A DNA stretch of 64,000 nucleotides. Origin: Gammaproteobacteria bacterium. Lineage in GTDB: Bacteria; Pseudomonadota; Gammaproteobacteria; Arenicellales; JAANXG01. Below are positions 26,342 through 35,350 of the stretch, in pieces. Location: the NCBI GenBank assembly GCA_024638505.1, contig JAHEKE010000004.1, forward strand, positions 62,001 through 126,000. The letters are read 5' to 3'. How positions within the stretch are numbered: position 1 is the stretch's first letter; the number at the start of each line of letters is the position of its first letter. The notes under the pieces are model-generated. The model searched no databases. It saw nothing but the letters and a program-made list of their open reading frames with translations, and was not told the origin of the DNA. A program made the translations under genes and the position numbers.

Positions 26342-27220
26342 ATGAACTGGAACGATATTCCTCTGTTTCTGGCCATCGCGGAGAGCGGCACGCTGGCCGG
26401 CGCCGCCAGGAAATTAGGACTTAACCACTCGACAATTTTCCGCCGATTGAATGCCCTCGAGCGAACAACCGGCACGCGCTTGTTCGATAGACTCCCCGAG
26501 CGTTATCAGTTGACTCCGGTAGGGTCGGCCCTGCTCGAGTACGCCCACAGCGCCAACGCCTGCGTAGACGCGTTTGCCCGTTTGGCAGCGGGTGCGGATC
26601 AAGAGCTGAGCGGTGACGTACGCCTGACGACCGCGCCCAATCTCGCCGTGAATTACGTGCCACCGGCTTTGGTCAAGCTTAAAAAGCGACATCCGGGTGT
26701 TCGCGTGCAGATCATCGTCAGCGACACCGACTATGATCTCTCCCGGCGCGAGGCCGACCTGGCGCTGCGAGCCACCAGCAAACCACCAGATCACCTGGTT
26801 GGTCGGCGCGTTGTCGATCTGGCCTGGCACCTGTATGCCAGCCGTGCATACTTAAGACGCATGGGGACGCCAGCGGCCATGTCTGACCTTAACGAACAGG
26901 ACCTAATCGGAGCTGACGATTCTTTCGGCCAGCTGACGGTGTTTCGGGAGTTGCACAGACGTTTTGATCGAGATCGCTTTACCGCCACCTCGAACACGCT
27001 CAACACTATGGCTGCTCTTGCGCGCAGCGGTATCGGTATCGCTCTGCTGCCCAACGATCAGATTGCACCCGGTCTGGTACGGCTGTTTGAATTCGCACCG
27101 CAACAACGCAGCGCGCTGTGGCTGCTGACCCACCCTGACCTGCGTCGCGTTGCGCGCATCCGGGCGGTAAGTGACGCCTTATACGATCATATCGCAGCCG
27201 ATCCAAAGCTGATTTTGTGA
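26342..27220 (+). CDS. LysR-family transcriptional regulator
   Basis: 292 residues. The N-terminal winged helix-turn-helix is clear (FLAIAESGTLAGAARKLGLN, then IFRRLNALERTTGTRLFDR, residues 7-53). A periplasmic-binding-like effector domain fills about 90-290. It is divergent to the DoxX gene, the classic arrangement for autoregulation and control of the neighbour. The AT-rich 26270-26341 (repeats of TTTGCA and TGCAAAA) is the probable operator and promoter. The effector is unknown. Confidence 0.92.
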   Translation: MNWNDIPLFLAIAESGTLAGAARKLGLNHSTIFRRLNALERTTGTRLFDRLPERYQLTPVGSALLEYAHSANACVDAFARLAAGADQELSGDVRLTTAPNLAVNYVPPALVKLKKRHPGVRVQIIVSDTDYDLSRREADLALRATSKPPDHLVGRRVVDLAWHLYASRAYLRRMGTPAAMSDLNEQDLIGADDSFGQLTVFRELHRRFDRDRFTATSNTLNTMAALARSGIGIALLPNDQIAPGLVRLFEFAPQQRSALWLLTHPDLRRVARIRAVSDALYDHIAADPKLIL

Positions 27221-27304
27221 GAGCGGCCGAGCGCCTCGCCCGCTGATTTTTTACATCGAAACCGCCTTTCGCACGCGGAAAAAATTGAGTCTCCTGCGGC
27301 ACAA

Positions 27305-27704
27305 TCAGATCTCCGCCTTTGAGAGATAAGGTTGCAGTGCGGCCTCGACGTCAGCAACGACGTCAGCAGTGGTTGGCTCCCCCATAAAGATAAGACTCCT
27401 GTTCATAGGGAGAGGCCAGGATCTCCCCGCGTATCGCGGACTGGGTGACTCCGGAATAAGTCGCCGCGCCACTGCTACCATTGCCGGATCGAGATCGGTG
27501 CCCACGATTTGACCCCTGCCCGGAAGCTGTTCGGCTAAAAGCCGGGGAATGATCCCGGTGCCACAGGCGACGTCAAGGACGCGCGCACTTTGTGGTAGCG
27601 TAATCGTCTCAATGGTGGCGGCGCCAACGGGGCAAATAAAACAGGTCCTTTTGCGTTTCGTAGGTCTGTGCTGCTACGGAGGACACTTGAAATGCGTCCT
27701 GCAC
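27305..27704 (-). pseudogene. Degraded SAM-dependent methyltransferase
   Basis: Three pieces of one methyltransferase can be read. From a GTG at 27704 one frame gives AFQVSSVAAQTYE, a family N-terminus. From about 27640 another frame gives ARVLDVACGTG (SAM motif I) and GTDLDPAMVAVARRL (motif II). After the next SPS the sequence jumps to a short end (VVADVEAALQPYL) with most of the catalytic domain absent. So at least one frameshift and one large internal deletion have occurred. It lies just behind an intact methyltransferase gene on the same strand. Confidence 0.75.
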
Positions 27705-27712
27705 GGCTGTCT

Positions 27713-28525
27713 CTAGCGGGTCGCGGCTATAACATGGCCCCGAATTTTTCCCTCGACTGGCCCGCTGCCAAACCGCCGTGCAATGGCTTCCGCCGCTTTC
27801 TCAGTAACATGCTTGAGCAGGCTGGCATCCCGTGCCTCAATCTCGTTACGCAAAGGCGTACCCTGACAGTATGCAATGGCAGGATGGTGCGCTGATGGTG
27901 CGATACTGGTCTGCTCAATGGTTTCGCTGGCAACCTCAGAGAAACCGGCAGCGAGAACGTCGGCTCGGATCGCGTCCAGGTCGTAGTATCCGTGTGGTGT
28001 CCGGGCCAGAAACAGCGGAGGATCATCGGGAAAAACTGCGGTTGCAGCCTCAGTAACAACATGGGCAAACTCGTTTGCCCGTATTTCATCCCACACGTTG
28101 AAGATAAACTTGCCGCCGTCCTTGAGTACCCGCCTCGCCTCTCGGTACCCCGTGACTCGGTCCGGATAGAACATTACACCGAACTGACAGGTCACCGCGT
28201 CGAAACATTCATCATCGAAAGGAAGATCAAGCGCGTCAGCCTGCTGCCAGGTGATGCGGTTATCGGTACCAAGCGCAGCAGCGGCGTGATCGAGCATCGG
28301 CTGATTGAGATCCGTAACCACGTAGCGTGCATCGGACTGCAGTCGATAAACTAGAAATCGCGTGACAACTCCGGTCCCCGCAGCGGTCTCAAGAACGCTG
28401 CGCGGTGACAGAGCGGCCACACGACTAGCAAGATCCTCGGCGTAGGCCTCGAAAATCAGGGGAACCAGATAGGTTTCATAAAGATCGGGGATACTGCCTA
28501 TAAACAGTTTATCTGTGTCCGGCAT
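27713..28525 (-). CDS. Class I SAM-dependent methyltransferase
   Basis: 270 residues from the ATG at 28525; the longer frame to 28606 begins with an unlike, basic stretch and is less probable. The SAM-binding motif I is VLETAAGTGVVTRFL (about 44-58), motif II is VVTDLNQPML (about 70-79), then ADALDLPFDDECFDAVTCQFG (written in part) with the acidic DxFD (about 103-113). The C-terminus is a UbiE/phosphoethanolamine-type fold. The acceptor is not evident. It precedes a decayed paralogue and follows a glutathione transferase gene. Confidence 0.88.
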   Translation of the reverse strand: MPDTDKLFIGSIPDLYETYLVPLIFEAYAEDLASRVAALSPRSVLETAAGTGVVTRFLVYRLQSDARYVVTDLNQPMLDHAAAALGTDNRITWQQADALDLPFDDECFDAVTCQFGVMFYPDRVTGYREARRVLKDGGKFIFNVWDEIRANEFAHVVTEAATAVFPDDPPLFLARTPHGYYDLDAIRADVLAAGFSEVASETIEQTSIAPSAHHPAIAYCQGTPLRNEIEARDASLLKHVTEKAAEAIARRFGSGPVEGKIRGHVIAATR

Positions 28526-28615
28526 TGGTGAACCTATTAGACGGGGTCTAGAGTATAAGGATTTCGCTCTATGTTGAGTCAGGGAGCATGCGGTGGTCTT
28601 AGGCAATCAATCGCT

Positions 28616-29242
28616 CTAGGTTGCGGTTTTTTTGATGCTGTCGCGTGCGCTGACCACATTCCACCATTCACGCATACCGGGATTTTGGTCCAGGATCGCA
28701 CCACTTTCCGGTGTGCCCTGAAAATAGTCATAAATCGGTGCAAGGTGCAGATCCGCCAGCGATACGTTCGCTCCAGCGAGATAGGTGTTATCGCCGCGTA
28801 ATCCTGCGATCACGTTCATGCATTTGTTAACCTGCGGCAGGGACGCTGTAACGACTGCCTCATCCGCCTGATTGCCTAACATCGGCATAACCACACGCTG
28901 CCAGACCAGCTGACCGATCGTGCACGGATAGGTATAGCTGTCCACAATACTGATTATCTGGTTCATGCGTGCACGCTGCTGCGGGTTATCTGGTTGCAGC
29001 GGGGGGCCATCAAAGACCTCATCGACATAGCGCCCGATTGCGCTGAATTCATAAAGGGGAAAACCATCGTGTTCAAAGGCTGGCACCTTGGCAAAAGGCT
29101 GCCGCTCGACTTGCTCAGCAGGCATCCCGCCCATGAATTCCACTTCAACAAGGTCGTAATCAACGCCCTTTTCTTCCAATACCAAACGCGCGCTCCGCGT
29201 GTAGGTACTGTACGCGGGACCGTATAGAACGGGCTTAGTCAT
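28616..29242 (-). CDS. Glutathione S-transferase-family protein
   Basis: 208 residues with AGGAGG before the ATG. The N-terminal thioredoxin-like domain (PVLYGPAYSTYTRSARLVLE) contains the FAKVPAFEHDG cis-proline loop (about 49-59) and EFSAIGRYVDE (about 65-75). The C-terminal helical domain includes NTYLAGANVSLADLHLAPI (about 150-168), the GST capping-box region. The catalytic Ser/Tyr near residue 12 is likely in the PAYSTYTR stretch. Substrate unknown; the gene sits beside a methyltransferase. Confidence 0.9.
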   Translation of the reverse strand: MTKPVLYGPAYSTYTRSARLVLEEKGVDYDLVEVEFMGGMPAEQVERQPFAKVPAFEHDGFPLYEFSAIGRYVDEVFDGPPLQPDNPQQRARMNQIISIVDSYTYPCTIGQLVWQRVVMPMLGNQADEAVVTASLPQVNKCMNVIAGLRGDNTYLAGANVSLADLHLAPIYDYFQGTPESGAILDQNPGMREWWNVVSARDSIKKTAT

Positions 29243-29608
29243 ATTGAATCCTCCTGTTTAGGGGCAACGCGTCGGCGCTGCTAACTTCAGCTGCTTTGGT
29301 TTTGCTTATGAAATTTTACCAGATATCGTTTGGGTGCAGATTACGGCAGCGGACCGTCTGCGAGTAAGGTGATTTGCCCTCCGCCCTCTCAGATGTTAGG
29401 TTAAGTGGCTGCGCCTTTCGCGTTCCTGTCGCCGCCACCTGAGCGCCTAAGACCATAAACAGTCGCCGGTCGATGTTCATCGCTTGGTCAGGCATATGCT
29501 ATTCCTGATTGCGTATAGCCTGGCGCCTCAGCTTTTAAACACCAAGATTTCAATGAATGATCCGCACTGGCTGGTGACTCGTTGAAACGCACAAACAGGA
29601 GAAGCGGC
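29243..29608. other. Intergenic stretch
   Basis: Divergent promoter region between the GST gene and the exported FKBP gene. No gene, RNA or strong hairpin was recognised in these 366 bases. Confidence 0.5.
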
Positions 29609-30112
29609 ATGCTGAATAGTCTTCAACACCTGCGTTTTATAGCGCTTGCTGTACTTACCGTATCATCATTCCCCGCCTTGCCTCAACAGCTGGACACGGC
29701 GGTGATAAAAGATGGCAGCCGCGTCTCGATCGAGTACACACTGTCACTGACCGACGGTTCTGTCGTGCAGAGTAATGTAGGGGCGAAAGCCATGACCTAT
29801 ACACAGGGTGAACAGCAGATCCTGCCTGCGCTTGAAAACACGCTTGCAGGTATGCGTGCGGGTGAAGAGAAGAAATTTACCCTCTCTGCCGGAGAGGCTT
29901 ACGGCGAGGTGCGGGATGACGCCTTTCGCGAGGTGCCCCTTGACAGTATCCCCCAGGACGCTCGTCGGGTCGGTGCTTTGTTACGAACACCGGGGTATAA
30001 AGGCAGCATCCAGGTTCACGAGCTGCGCGAAGAGGTGGCGGTATTGGATTTTAATCATCCACTGGCAGGTGAAGAAATAACTTTCGCTATCCGTGTCATT
30101 TCAGTGGAGTAG
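29609..30112 (+). CDS. Exported SlyD-like FKBP-type peptidyl-prolyl isomerase
   Basis: 167 residues from the ATG at 29609, which has AGGAG upstream; a TTG at 29582 is the longer alternative. A signal peptide (FIALAVLTVSSFPALP) is seen. The rest is SlyD-shaped: SRVSIEYTLSLTDGSVVQSN, LPALENTLAGMRAGEEKKFTL (written in part), an inserted flap (GEVRDDAFREVPLDSI) and the closing FNHPLAGEEITFAIRV. SlyD proteins are normally cytoplasmic, so the exported version is likely a periplasmic foldase. It heads the + strand, convergent with an RRM gene. Confidence 0.88.
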   Translation: MLNSLQHLRFIALAVLTVSSFPALPQQLDTAVIKDGSRVSIEYTLSLTDGSVVQSNVGAKAMTYTQGEQQILPALENTLAGMRAGEEKKFTLSAGEAYGEVRDDAFREVPLDSIPQDARRVGALLRTPGYKGSIQVHELREEVAVLDFNHPLAGEEITFAIRVISVE

Positions 30113-30235
30113 TTGACCCTCGGCCTCCAGTCGTCAACTGACCCGAGCGCAGACTAAAAACGCCTGTATGTGATTGGCGATTAAAATCAGAGCAAAAAAT
30201 CTGTGACTTACTGCTTCGGCGGCGGCGAAGAGACT

Positions 30236-30508
30236 TCAATACCTTCGTCTGTCTTTTTTTCTGTCGCTCCGTGGTTGCGCCTGATTGATTTTGAGCTTCC
30301 TGCCCTTAAAGTTGGTTTCTTTCAAACCCTTTATTGCAGCATCTGCCTCACTGTTATCACTCATCTCAATAAAGCCAAATCCTTTTGATTGTCCAGTATG
30401 CCGGTCTTTGATCAACTGAATGCTGTCTGCCGTACCATATCCAGAAATTAGTTGATTAATCTCCTCTTCTGTCGTGCTGTAACTCAAGTTTCCAATATAT
30501 AGTTTCAT
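30236..30508 (-). CDS. RRM-family RNA-binding protein
   Basis: 90 residues from the ATG at 30508, preceded by GAGAGGTGAG. One RRM: RNP2 is LYIGNL (residues 3-8) and RNP1 is KGFGFIEM (about 41-48), with the expected spacing. The tail is very basic (RSDRKKDRRRY). Single-RRM proteins of this kind bind RNA and are often cold-induced in bacteria; a cold-shock gene lies 1.2 kb upstream on the same strand. It reads in the same direction as slyD and cspA. Confidence 0.93.
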   Translation of the reverse strand: MKLYIGNLSYSTTEEEINQLISGYGTADSIQLIKDRHTGQSKGFGFIEMSDNSEADAAIKGLKETNFKGRKLKINQAQPRSDRKKDRRRY

Positions 30509-30620
30509 CTCACCTCTCTTTGATCCAAACTTCATGCCGGATGCGGCCTACACCGGCGCATAGCCTCACTCCTATTACGATTCCTTTGCCATTGCCATTG
30601 CCTGCCCGCGGTTGCGTGTT

Positions 30621-31088
30621 TCAGTGAGAATGCGGATGGCCGTGCTCTACCTCTTCCTCCGTTGCCTGCCTGACGCTGTCAATGGTGACATCAAAGTGCA
30701 GCGTCATCCCGGCCAGCGGATGATTGGCGTTGACCGTAACGCTGTCCTCATTCACCGCATCGATAACAAGACGCTGCATATGACCTTCCTCTGTTTTTGA
30801 TTGCAGCGCCATGCCAACGTGTAGATTATCTATCTCTGCCAGCAGGTTTCGCGGCACATCCTGAATCAATTGATCATCGATCTCGCCATAAGCCAGTTCA
30901 GGATCTACACAAGCCTGAAAGCTGTCACCGGCTTGCTTACCGTCCAGTTCCTGTTCGAGCCCTCTGATCAGGTTGTTGCCCCCGTGCAAGTATATAAGCG
31001 CCTCCTCGCCGGAGGCATCAAGCTGTTCACCTTCATCGTTACATAGGGTATAGAAAATGGCGACGACGCAATGCTTGCTAATTTTCAT
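30621..31088 (-). CDS. slyD: FKBP-type peptidyl-prolyl isomerase SlyD
   Basis: 155 residues with GGAG before the ATG. FKBP part: VVAIFYTLCNDEGEQLDAS, LIRGLEQELDGKQAGDSF (about 51-68); the inserted flap (VDPELAYGEIDDQLIQDVPR) lies at about 74-93, and the core closes with NANHPLAGMTLHFDVTI. The C-terminal end is short but carries histidines (EEEVEHGHPHSH), a reduced version of the nickel-binding tail of E. coli SlyD. It acts as a cytoplasmic folding helper and may bind metal. Confidence 0.93.
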   Translation of the reverse strand: MKISKHCVVAIFYTLCNDEGEQLDASGEEALIYLHGGNNLIRGLEQELDGKQAGDSFQACVDPELAYGEIDDQLIQDVPRNLLAEIDNLHVGMALQSKTEEGHMQRLVIDAVNEDSVTVNANHPLAGMTLHFDVTIDSVRQATEEEVEHGHPHSH

Positions 31089-31211
31089 AAAACTCCACTT
31101 TAAAGATAGGCTGTGCGCCTGTTGAGCAGATCATTTTAGAAGTAAATTTACAGCAGGTCATCGCCACGCCTGTCAGTTCAAAGCATGATCGCGATGCTTC
31201 AACTTTTATGC

Positions 31212-31484
31212 CTACTGTTTTTTTTGGTACTTGATATGTACTCGCCCGGGTTTTCCAATCAGGCGTTCATTCAGGCAGAAAACTACGCCCTCTACCGCCT
31301 CCATGACGCTTTGTCGTGATCCCCGACGAAGCCCAATGATTGGGTCCTGGCCCTGGCTGATGACGTAGCGATACCAGTCTTTGGTTTCGCTGCCCTCCGG
31401 CCCGTCGGATTTGGTTACCGAAACAATTTTGAACGGCTCGTTCCACTTGGAGCTTTTGTTCGACTTTGCTTTCACCTTAGTCAT
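31212..31484 (-). CDS. Small basic protein, unknown
   Basis: 90 residues from the ATG at 31484 (AAAGG upstream). The N-terminus is rich in lysine (MTKVKAKSNKSSKW), followed by a compact part (YRYVISQGQDPIIGLRRGS, AVEGVVFCLNERL). It shows no domain I know. It lies between cspA and slyD in a row of stress-type genes on the same strand, so an RNA- or ribosome-related role is possible. Confidence 0.7.
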   Translation of the reverse strand: MTKVKAKSNKSSKWNEPFKIVSVTKSDGPEGSETKDWYRYVISQGQDPIIGLRRGSRQSVMEAVEGVVFCLNERLIGKPGRVHIKYQKKQ

Positions 31485-31561
31485 TTGCCTTTTTTCAGCA
31501 CCAGCAGGACCGGCCCCCACGATCTCCGTGGGGTTTAATGCGAACAACAGTAACAGACTGG

Positions 31562-31762
31562 CTAGGCTTGTACGTTGGTTGCCTGCGGGCCTTTAGGGCC
31601 GTTTTCCACGGTAAAGGTCACTTGCTGGCCTTCAGTCAGTGTACGGAAACCTTCGTTAGCGATCGCCGAATAGTGGACAAAAACGTCCTTACCACCGTCA
31701 GAAGGGGTAATAAAACCGAATCCTTTTGATTCGTTAAACCATTTAACGGTTCCCGTGGGCAT
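31562..31762 (-). CDS. Cold-shock protein (CspA family)
   Basis: 66 residues from the ATG at 31762 with GAGGT seven bases upstream. [21 protein letters not shown] contains RNP1 (KGFGFI) and DVFVHYSAI contains RNP2 (VFVHY), both complete. The family melts RNA structure at low temperature. The leader of about 108 bases and the promoter at 31877-31906 fit the long cspA-type 5' UTR. Confidence 0.96.
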   Translation of the reverse strand: MPTGTVKWFNESKGFGFITPSDGGKDVFVHYSAIANEGFRTLTEGQQVTFTVENGPKGPQATNVQA

Positions 31763-31876
31763 GATACTTACCTCGTTAATTATTAAACATTGTGTTACAA
31801 ATCTTTCGAGGTAATCAGCAGGAGAAATAGATGGAGATAAAACTTCTGACAAGAACCTTGAAGAGAGTAGCGTGGC

Positions 31877-31906
31877 GTATTTTAACCGGATTTTACTTAA
31901 AACACT
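31877..31906 (-). promoter_or_regulatory. Promoter of the cold-shock gene
   Basis: On the minus strand TTAGTG (31906-31901) and TAAAAT (31882-31877) are separated by 18 bases. This places the transcript start near 31870, giving a leader of about 108 bases before the csp start. The leader is AT-rich and may fold, as for other cold-shock genes. Confidence 0.5.
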
Positions 31907-32170
31907 AACCTTAATTCTACAAAGTCACGTCCCATGGGGGGGCGCGATGGAACCTGCCGCTTGCTTCGCCTGGGTCTAAACAGGCGCACGGTTCGGCGCC
32001 AGGGTTTGCTGACGTACCTCACTCACAGGCGGTTTTTATACTCGCCCGATCACGGGGCCTGACCGCCACCGCTGTCCACACCTTTTCAGGCCCTTCTTCA
32101 TAAACGTGCGTGTAGTCTGCGGCTATATCGCCGACCGGCTTTCGACAAACCGTCAGCCGCCCGGTCAAGA

Positions 32171-33577
32171 TCACTTCGCTTTACTGAGAAAGAAGCTGAA
32201 GTTGGCGTCTTGCCCGGTCAGCGTGACCGCCTTAGCATGGCAACCAATGCAGGTTCCATCATGGCTGTACTGATCATACGTCTCCAGGGTCACGTTGGTT
32301 AAATATCGGGGAACTTCGCCATTCGGAAAAACCGCGCTCTTGGCCGCGCCCCGCCACTGCGTACTGATTAACTGATAATTACTCCAAACGGTACCATTTA
32401 GCTTAGCCCGCCAAATATCGTTGACGTTTGCCGTGCTTTCGAAAATTTCCCAACATCTAACTACCTGGGTGCCGAACCTGCCGTCTATCGCATGCTGCTG
32501 CGCGTACGGCTTGCGCTCAGACCACTTCCAGTTTTCAACTTTTATGGTATTGGTTATGCAGTCCTCACAATCTTGATTAAAGAGAATATAGCGCTGCGCA
32601 ACGGCGTTTTCCGCCCGACATCCACCGGCAAACAGCTCTCCTAGAATGTTGTTCGGATTAAGAGCATTGCTGGCAATTGGGGCTGCATCCACATGTTCGA
32701 AAGTTGACCAAATCCAGTCTCCGCCATTACCGCTGGAAGTTCGATGCATTATATGCATACCTATCAGGCCCAATCGCACCTCAATACACATTGCTCTTCC
32801 CATTACGCTGCTCGCCGCTGGCACCGCGATAAACCCATCAATGACATAGTACGAATCCCGTTCCTTCTCTGACTCCCGATCAATGATTTTCCATGCCGTT
32901 TTCAGCTCAATCGCGCCCGGCGCACCGCCAGTCCTGTTGGCTTTGTTTTCATAGTAACCGCGGTTAAAGTCGATGACCTTTCCGGCCTGCGTGAACTTCC
33001 TTTGACCCGCTAAGGTATGTAAGCCGTTACGGACGATATACAGCTCGCTTTGCCCGTTCATCCGGGTATCAAAAACCACGAAATTCAGGTCCCTGTCGAT
33101 CAGCGGTTTCCCACTGGACTGAAGAAACTGACCCGTTATTAGTGTGGAGGGTGAAGCGGGAGCACACGCTTCGCTCACTTGGGTTAAAGCAAAAACCTGT
33201 GCGGGCTGTTTGTAGAATTGCCAGACGCGCGGTAGCGCCGGGCGGCTGCCGATGGGTTTATCTACAGGGTCTCCATCACTGTCTGCCGGCCAGTTAAGCG
33301 TAACAAAAGTCTGCCATGAGAATACGTCGAACGGATTCTGCGCATTTTTTTCAAGAGAGTGATAGATGAATGAAGCATCAAAATCCGTATTATCTTGAGG
33401 TAAAACGGAACATAAACTGTCGTACGGGGGGACGTCACAAAACCTGCTACTAATCGGATCTTCCGCGACCGCGGTGAAGCTGGCGAGCAAGAAAATCAAT
33501 ACAACTAGCCATCTCGGCGTAACCAGCCGCGGATCGGGGCTGCGCGCGAGTAAAGTCGTTACGCCACAGTTACTCAT
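32171..33577 (-). CDS. Exported cytochrome c-like protein, unknown function
   Basis: 468 residues. A signal anchor or peptide (VVLIFLLASFTAVAE) is near residues 25-39. One c-type heme site is visible near the C-terminus, in DGTCIGCHAKAVTLTG (CxxCH, about residue 446). A further CxxC (CEDC, about 339) and several scattered cysteines could form disulfides or bind metal. I do not recognise the large N-terminal part (WQTFVTLNWPADSDGDPVDK). Similar single-heme proteins are found in marine Proteobacteria, with no known function. Confidence 0.75.
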   Translation of the reverse strand: MSNCGVTTLLARSPDPRLVTPRWLVVLIFLLASFTAVAEDPISSRFCDVPPYDSLCSVLPQDNTDFDASFIYHSLEKNAQNPFDVFSWQTFVTLNWPADSDGDPVDKPIGSRPALPRVWQFYKQPAQVFALTQVSEACAPASPSTLITGQFLQSSGKPLIDRDLNFVVFDTRMNGQSELYIVRNGLHTLAGQRKFTQAGKVIDFNRGYYENKANRTGGAPGAIELKTAWKIIDRESEKERDSYYVIDGFIAVPAASSVMGRAMCIEVRLGLIGMHIMHRTSSGNGGDWIWSTFEHVDAAPIASNALNPNNILGELFAGGCRAENAVAQRYILFNQDCEDCITNTIKVENWKWSERKPYAQQHAIDGRFGTQVVRCWEIFESTANVNDIWRAKLNGTVWSNYQLISTQWRGAAKSAVFPNGEVPRYLTNVTLETYDQYSHDGTCIGCHAKAVTLTGQDANFSFFLSKAK

Positions 33578-33917
33578 GCTTTTAAAGATACCGCATGGCA
33601 GATTGTGTTACCACACAGAACGCACTCTGCTGCGCGGCCCGCTAGTGTAAAAACTCCGCCCTCTGGTGCGGCAGCCTGTTTGAATTTCGCGGACCTCGGT
33701 TTACCACGCCCGCAAAGATCGGAACGACGGCCGGCACTCGAACTGCAACCCACCTTCGTTAAAGAATGCCATTGCCGATCGGCTTAAAAAAATGCTTGCA
33801 AAACGGGCATGGCAGTCCGTTCTCTTTACACTCAAGGTCGCACCGCTGACAATGACGTCTTGCTGGGTTCACCACCGCAAACCCCAGTTAAAAAACACAG
33901 CGCTTGGAGAATCAAAT
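33578..33917. other. Intergenic stretch
   Basis: Divergent region between the cytochrome-like gene and pyrophosphatase. A frame at 33605-33787 has no protein-like features. No RNA or hairpin element was recognised. Confidence 0.5.
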
Positions 33918-34529
33918 ATGAACTTCCCGCAACCATTCTACCGCTGGAGGCCGCACCCATGGCACGGTCTGGAAGTAGGGCCAGATGCACCCGATATCGT
34001 GCATGCCTATATCGAAATTACGCCCTCTGACTCGATGAAGTATGAACTGGATAAGATTACTGGATATCTACGGGTGGATCGGCCGCAGCAAACTTCCTCA
34101 CTACCGCCGACATTGTACGGCATCATTCCACGCACCTACTGCGGTCAGCGGGTGGGCGCTCTGATGCGCGGCGCCACCAAAGGTGACGGCGACCCGTTGG
34201 ACATCTGCGTGGTCAGTGAACGTCCAATCCACCAATCCGAAGTGATTCTCAATGCGCGAGTGGTAGGCAGTTTACCAATGAACGACCACGGTGAAGCGGA
34301 TGACAAGATCATCGCCGTGCTTGAGAATGACCCAGTATGGGGTGACATAAGGGATATTGACCAATTACCGGCAATAATTGCGGAACGCCTGCGTCACTAT
34401 TTCCTGACCTATAAGCTTAAACCGGGAGAGGAATCACAAGTATCCATTGATCAGGCTTATGGTCATGAACGGGCGAAGAAGGTTATCCGCGCGGCCATAG
34501 CCGATTACGAGGAAGAATACGGAAGTTGA
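33918..34529 (+). CDS. ppa: Inorganic pyrophosphatase (family I)
   Basis: 203 residues from the ATG at 33918, with GGAGA eight bases before; a longer frame from 33792 lacks support. Family I pattern: [16 protein letters not shown] (about 41-56), [10 protein letters not shown] (about 67-76) and the metal-binding core DGDPLDICV (Asp90, Asp92, Asp95), with a further acidic site EADDKIIAV (about 126-134). It hydrolyses PPi to drive biosynthesis in the cytoplasm. Slightly longer than E. coli Ppa (about 175), with an N-terminal extension rich in Trp and His. Confidence 0.93.
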   Translation: MNFPQPFYRWRPHPWHGLEVGPDAPDIVHAYIEITPSDSMKYELDKITGYLRVDRPQQTSSLPPTLYGIIPRTYCGQRVGALMRGATKGDGDPLDICVVSERPIHQSEVILNARVVGSLPMNDHGEADDKIIAVLENDPVWGDIRDIDQLPAIIAERLRHYFLTYKLKPGEESQVSIDQAYGHERAKKVIRAAIADYEEEYGS

Positions 34530-34754
34530 TGCCCCAGTCTGCACGCGCTAAAGACTCTACGGCATAGCACAATTCCTGTCTCCCACGGTGCGGCTCAGTT
34601 CAACCCGCTGCACTGCCGCTGACAGGTTTCACAGCCCGGTCCGCGCGCACAGTCTGCGTGCGGATCATCCGACCGTCAGCCCCAGCGACTGCCTGCTTTC
34701 GCGGCTACCTGTAAGAAATTCAACGTCTGCGCCGGGCGGGACTCACTCGCAGAT

Positions 34755-35186
34755 TTAATTGTGCACATACTTCTCAAGAATTTGCCTCACCTTCCCCGGT
34801 ATGGGACGGGAAATCTCATTCTTCGAATCAGCCCACACCAGAACACTCTCGCAGGTACCGAAGCACTTATCATCGACAAACAAACCCTGATCGACGACGA
34901 GGGAAGAATTGCCGATACGGCGAACAACGTTTCCGATTTTCACCCTGCCGGGATAATAGGCTGATGCGAGGAAGTTGACGATGAGCTTGGCAATCACCCA
35001 ACCCTCCCCTTGTCCATTGAGAGAACCAGGCACGACTGCTGACAAAAAATCCACGCGGCCGCTCTCAGCAAAGGTGGCATAGGCGACATTGTTGAGATGA
35101 CCATAGGTGTCCAAGTCGGCAAAACGTATCTTGTCTTCACACCAGTAGGTAAAACTGGCTTCATTGGTTAAATCGAGATCCGCCAC
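34755..35186 (-). CDS. Acyl-CoA thioesterase (4HBT hotdog fold)
   Basis: 143 residues, start GTG with AAGGGGA upstream. The signature IRFADLDTYGHLNNVAYATF (about 20-39) has the Asp and His/Asn of the 4-hydroxybenzoyl-CoA thioesterase family. It would hydrolyse an acyl-CoA of unknown chain; the YbgC/FcbC branch is likely. It follows the homocysteine methyltransferase-like operon but is separated by its own leader (35187-35350), so the link is uncertain. Confidence 0.85.
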   Translation of the reverse strand: MADLDLTNEASFTYWCEDKIRFADLDTYGHLNNVAYATFAESGRVDFLSAVVPGSLNGQGEGWVIAKLIVNFLASAYYPGRVKIGNVVRRIGNSSLVVDQGLFVDDKCFGTCESVLVWADSKNEISRPIPGKVRQILEKYVHN

Positions 35187-35350
35187 GCGCTTCCCCTTTA
35201 ATACCTTTTGTCAAAACGGTTCGCACACGATAATAAATGTAGGGCACCACAACAACTCTCAGTTTTTATCGGGCGCAGTGACGGGCAGGTATTGCTCAAA
35301 GCATGACCGAGATCGGCGTCCTCTTCGGGACAAGGAGCCTGGAGTTCTGG

